In this document: one piece after another, positions 4,969 to 5,217 of the stretch
How positions within the stretch are numbered: position 1 is the first letter of the stretch
Layout of the letters: each line of letters begins with the position of its first letter
Source: Chloroflexales bacterium
GTDB lineage: Bacteria > Chloroflexota > Chloroflexia > Chloroflexales > Chloroflexaceae
DNA: 5,217 nucleotides
Assembly (NCBI GenBank): GCA_013336035.1
Contig: JAAXUL010000630.1
Location: 1-5,217, forward strand
Reading direction: 5' to 3'
Position numbers and translations under genes: made by a program
The notes under the pieces: generated by a model
Seen by the model: only the letters and a program-made list of their open reading frames with translations
Databases searched by the model: none
Told to the model about the DNA's origin: nothing

Positions 4969-5022
4969 GATTTTAGATTGTGGATCGCGACAATCCGCAG
5001 CCCAAAATCTAAAATCCACAAC
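4969..5022. repeat. AT-rich heptad-type inverted repeat inside the T-box leader
   Basis: GATTTTAGATT (4969-4979) and its exact reverse complement (5006-5016) form an 11-bp stem. An inner 7-bp stem (4979-4985 with 4993-4999, one G-T) lies within it; the two stems share base 4979. The arms read as 7-bp units: GATTTTA at 4969 and GATTGTG at 4976 on the left, CAAAATC at 5003 and TAAAATC at 5010 on the right. The block sits between stem I and the antiterminator, and is AT-rich inside a very GC-rich leader. It looks like an inserted dispersed repeat of the same general class as the one at 4577-4652. Confidence 0.7.
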
Positions 5023-5145
5023 CAGGCGGTCCCGCAGTAGGCCCGATCGGGCGCGCCCGTTATAGCGCCGAGGGTGCCGCGGGCACCCCGCGAGGCCGCT
5101 CCCGTGAGGGCGCGGCGAATGAAGGTGGCACCACGAGGTCTTCGG

Positions 5146-5173
5146 CCCTCGTCCTTCACAGGACGGGGGCTTT
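5146..5173 (+). terminator. T-box regulated terminator
   Basis: CCCTCGTCC (5146-5154) pairs with GGACGGGGG (5161-5169) as a 9-bp stem (one G-T) with a 6-base loop, followed by CTTT. Its left arm includes the right strand of the antiterminator (5147-5157), so the two structures are mutually exclusive, as required for T-box control. The short T-run is weak for an intrinsic terminator. Confidence 0.85.
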
Positions 5174-5217
5174 GCGCTGTGATGAACCCAATACGCCACG
5201 GGCTCCGCGAGGGCGCC

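Larger units (their letters stand above)
4849..5173 (+). promoter_or_regulatory. T-box riboswitch leader
   Basis: T-box leaders bind a specific uncharged tRNA and then prevent transcription termination of an amino-acid-related gene. Stem I is recognisable. GCACGCGC (4865-4872) pairs with 4924-4931, GGGCT (4881-4885) with AGCCC (4917-4921), and GCCGCC (4894-4899) with GGCGGT (4911-4916); the AGAGAGCC signature lies at 4889-4896. The T-box sequence AAGGTGGCACCACG is at 5122-5135. The antiterminator is canonical: helix GAAGG (5121-5125) with CCTTC (5153-5157), a 7-base bulge TGGCACC (5126-5132), and helix ACGAGG (5133-5138) with CCTCGT (5147-5152). The bulge reads UGGC, so the partner tRNA should end in G73-CCA (for example Ser, Asp, Asn or Trp). 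The specifier codon could not be placed with confidence; several Ser-type TCN triplets lie at 4933-4947. The controlled gene is beyond the window. Confidence 0.93.

Noticed and set aside
4836..5199. Minus-strand open frames across the T-box leader
   Set aside because: The region is a structured RNA leader, and part of the translation merely reads the heptad repeat.
5182..5217. ATG 5182 opening a frame (MNPIRHGLREGA) to the right edge
   Set aside because: It lies only nine bases after the T-box terminator with no properly spaced ribosome-binding site, and twelve codons are too few to judge. The regulated gene may start here or beyond the window.

Overview
The window is GC-rich bacterial DNA. 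Its mix of genes suggests a member of the Chloroflexota (Chloroflexus/Roseiflexus-like): an Rpn/YhgA-like nuclease with a C-terminal domain of the DUF4351 kind, a T-box leader, and short heptad repeats scattered between genes. This placement is inferred from gene content and style and was not tested by any search.

Positions 1-925 hold the C-terminal tail of one gene (to 179), a hairpin terminator, and an unrecognised 194-residue gene (262-846). Both proteins carry a sliding-clamp-binding-type pentapeptide near the C-terminus (QLSLF and QLTLF). A good promoter overlaps the end of the second gene, and a LexA-like GAAC-N4-GTTC site sits on its -35 element. It drives an Rpn-family nuclease gene (926-1881) that is broken by a one-base frameshift near 1036. 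Inside that gene, a strong ribosome-binding site at 1623-1629 precedes an in-frame ATG at 1636, which could give a separate 81-residue C-terminal protein. A terminator follows at 1909-1943.

Positions 1944-2175 contain no gene, but hold a hairpin, a run of 7-bp repeats and a perfect 22-bp palindrome. Next come a small unrecognised gene (2176-2388) that is translationally coupled to a radC-family gene (2388-3053), and a tyrosine recombinase (3202-4398). The recombinase ends about 100 bp from the 3' end of a tRNA-Ala gene. This is the usual arrangement at one end of an integrative element lying to the left, although no att duplication is visible here.

On the minus strand, a near-consensus promoter (4775-4747) drives tRNA-Ile(GAU), a heptad-repeat hairpin spacer, tRNA-Ala(UGC) and an intrinsic terminator (4484-4451). 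This is a two-tRNA operon in the order familiar from rRNA spacers, but with no rRNA beside it. Diverging to the right is a plus-strand promoter followed by a T-box leader (about 4849-5173). Its antiterminator and terminator are fully readable. The controlled gene, probably an aminoacyl-tRNA synthetase or an amino-acid biosynthesis or transport gene, lies beyond the window. A heptad-type inverted repeat interrupts the leader.
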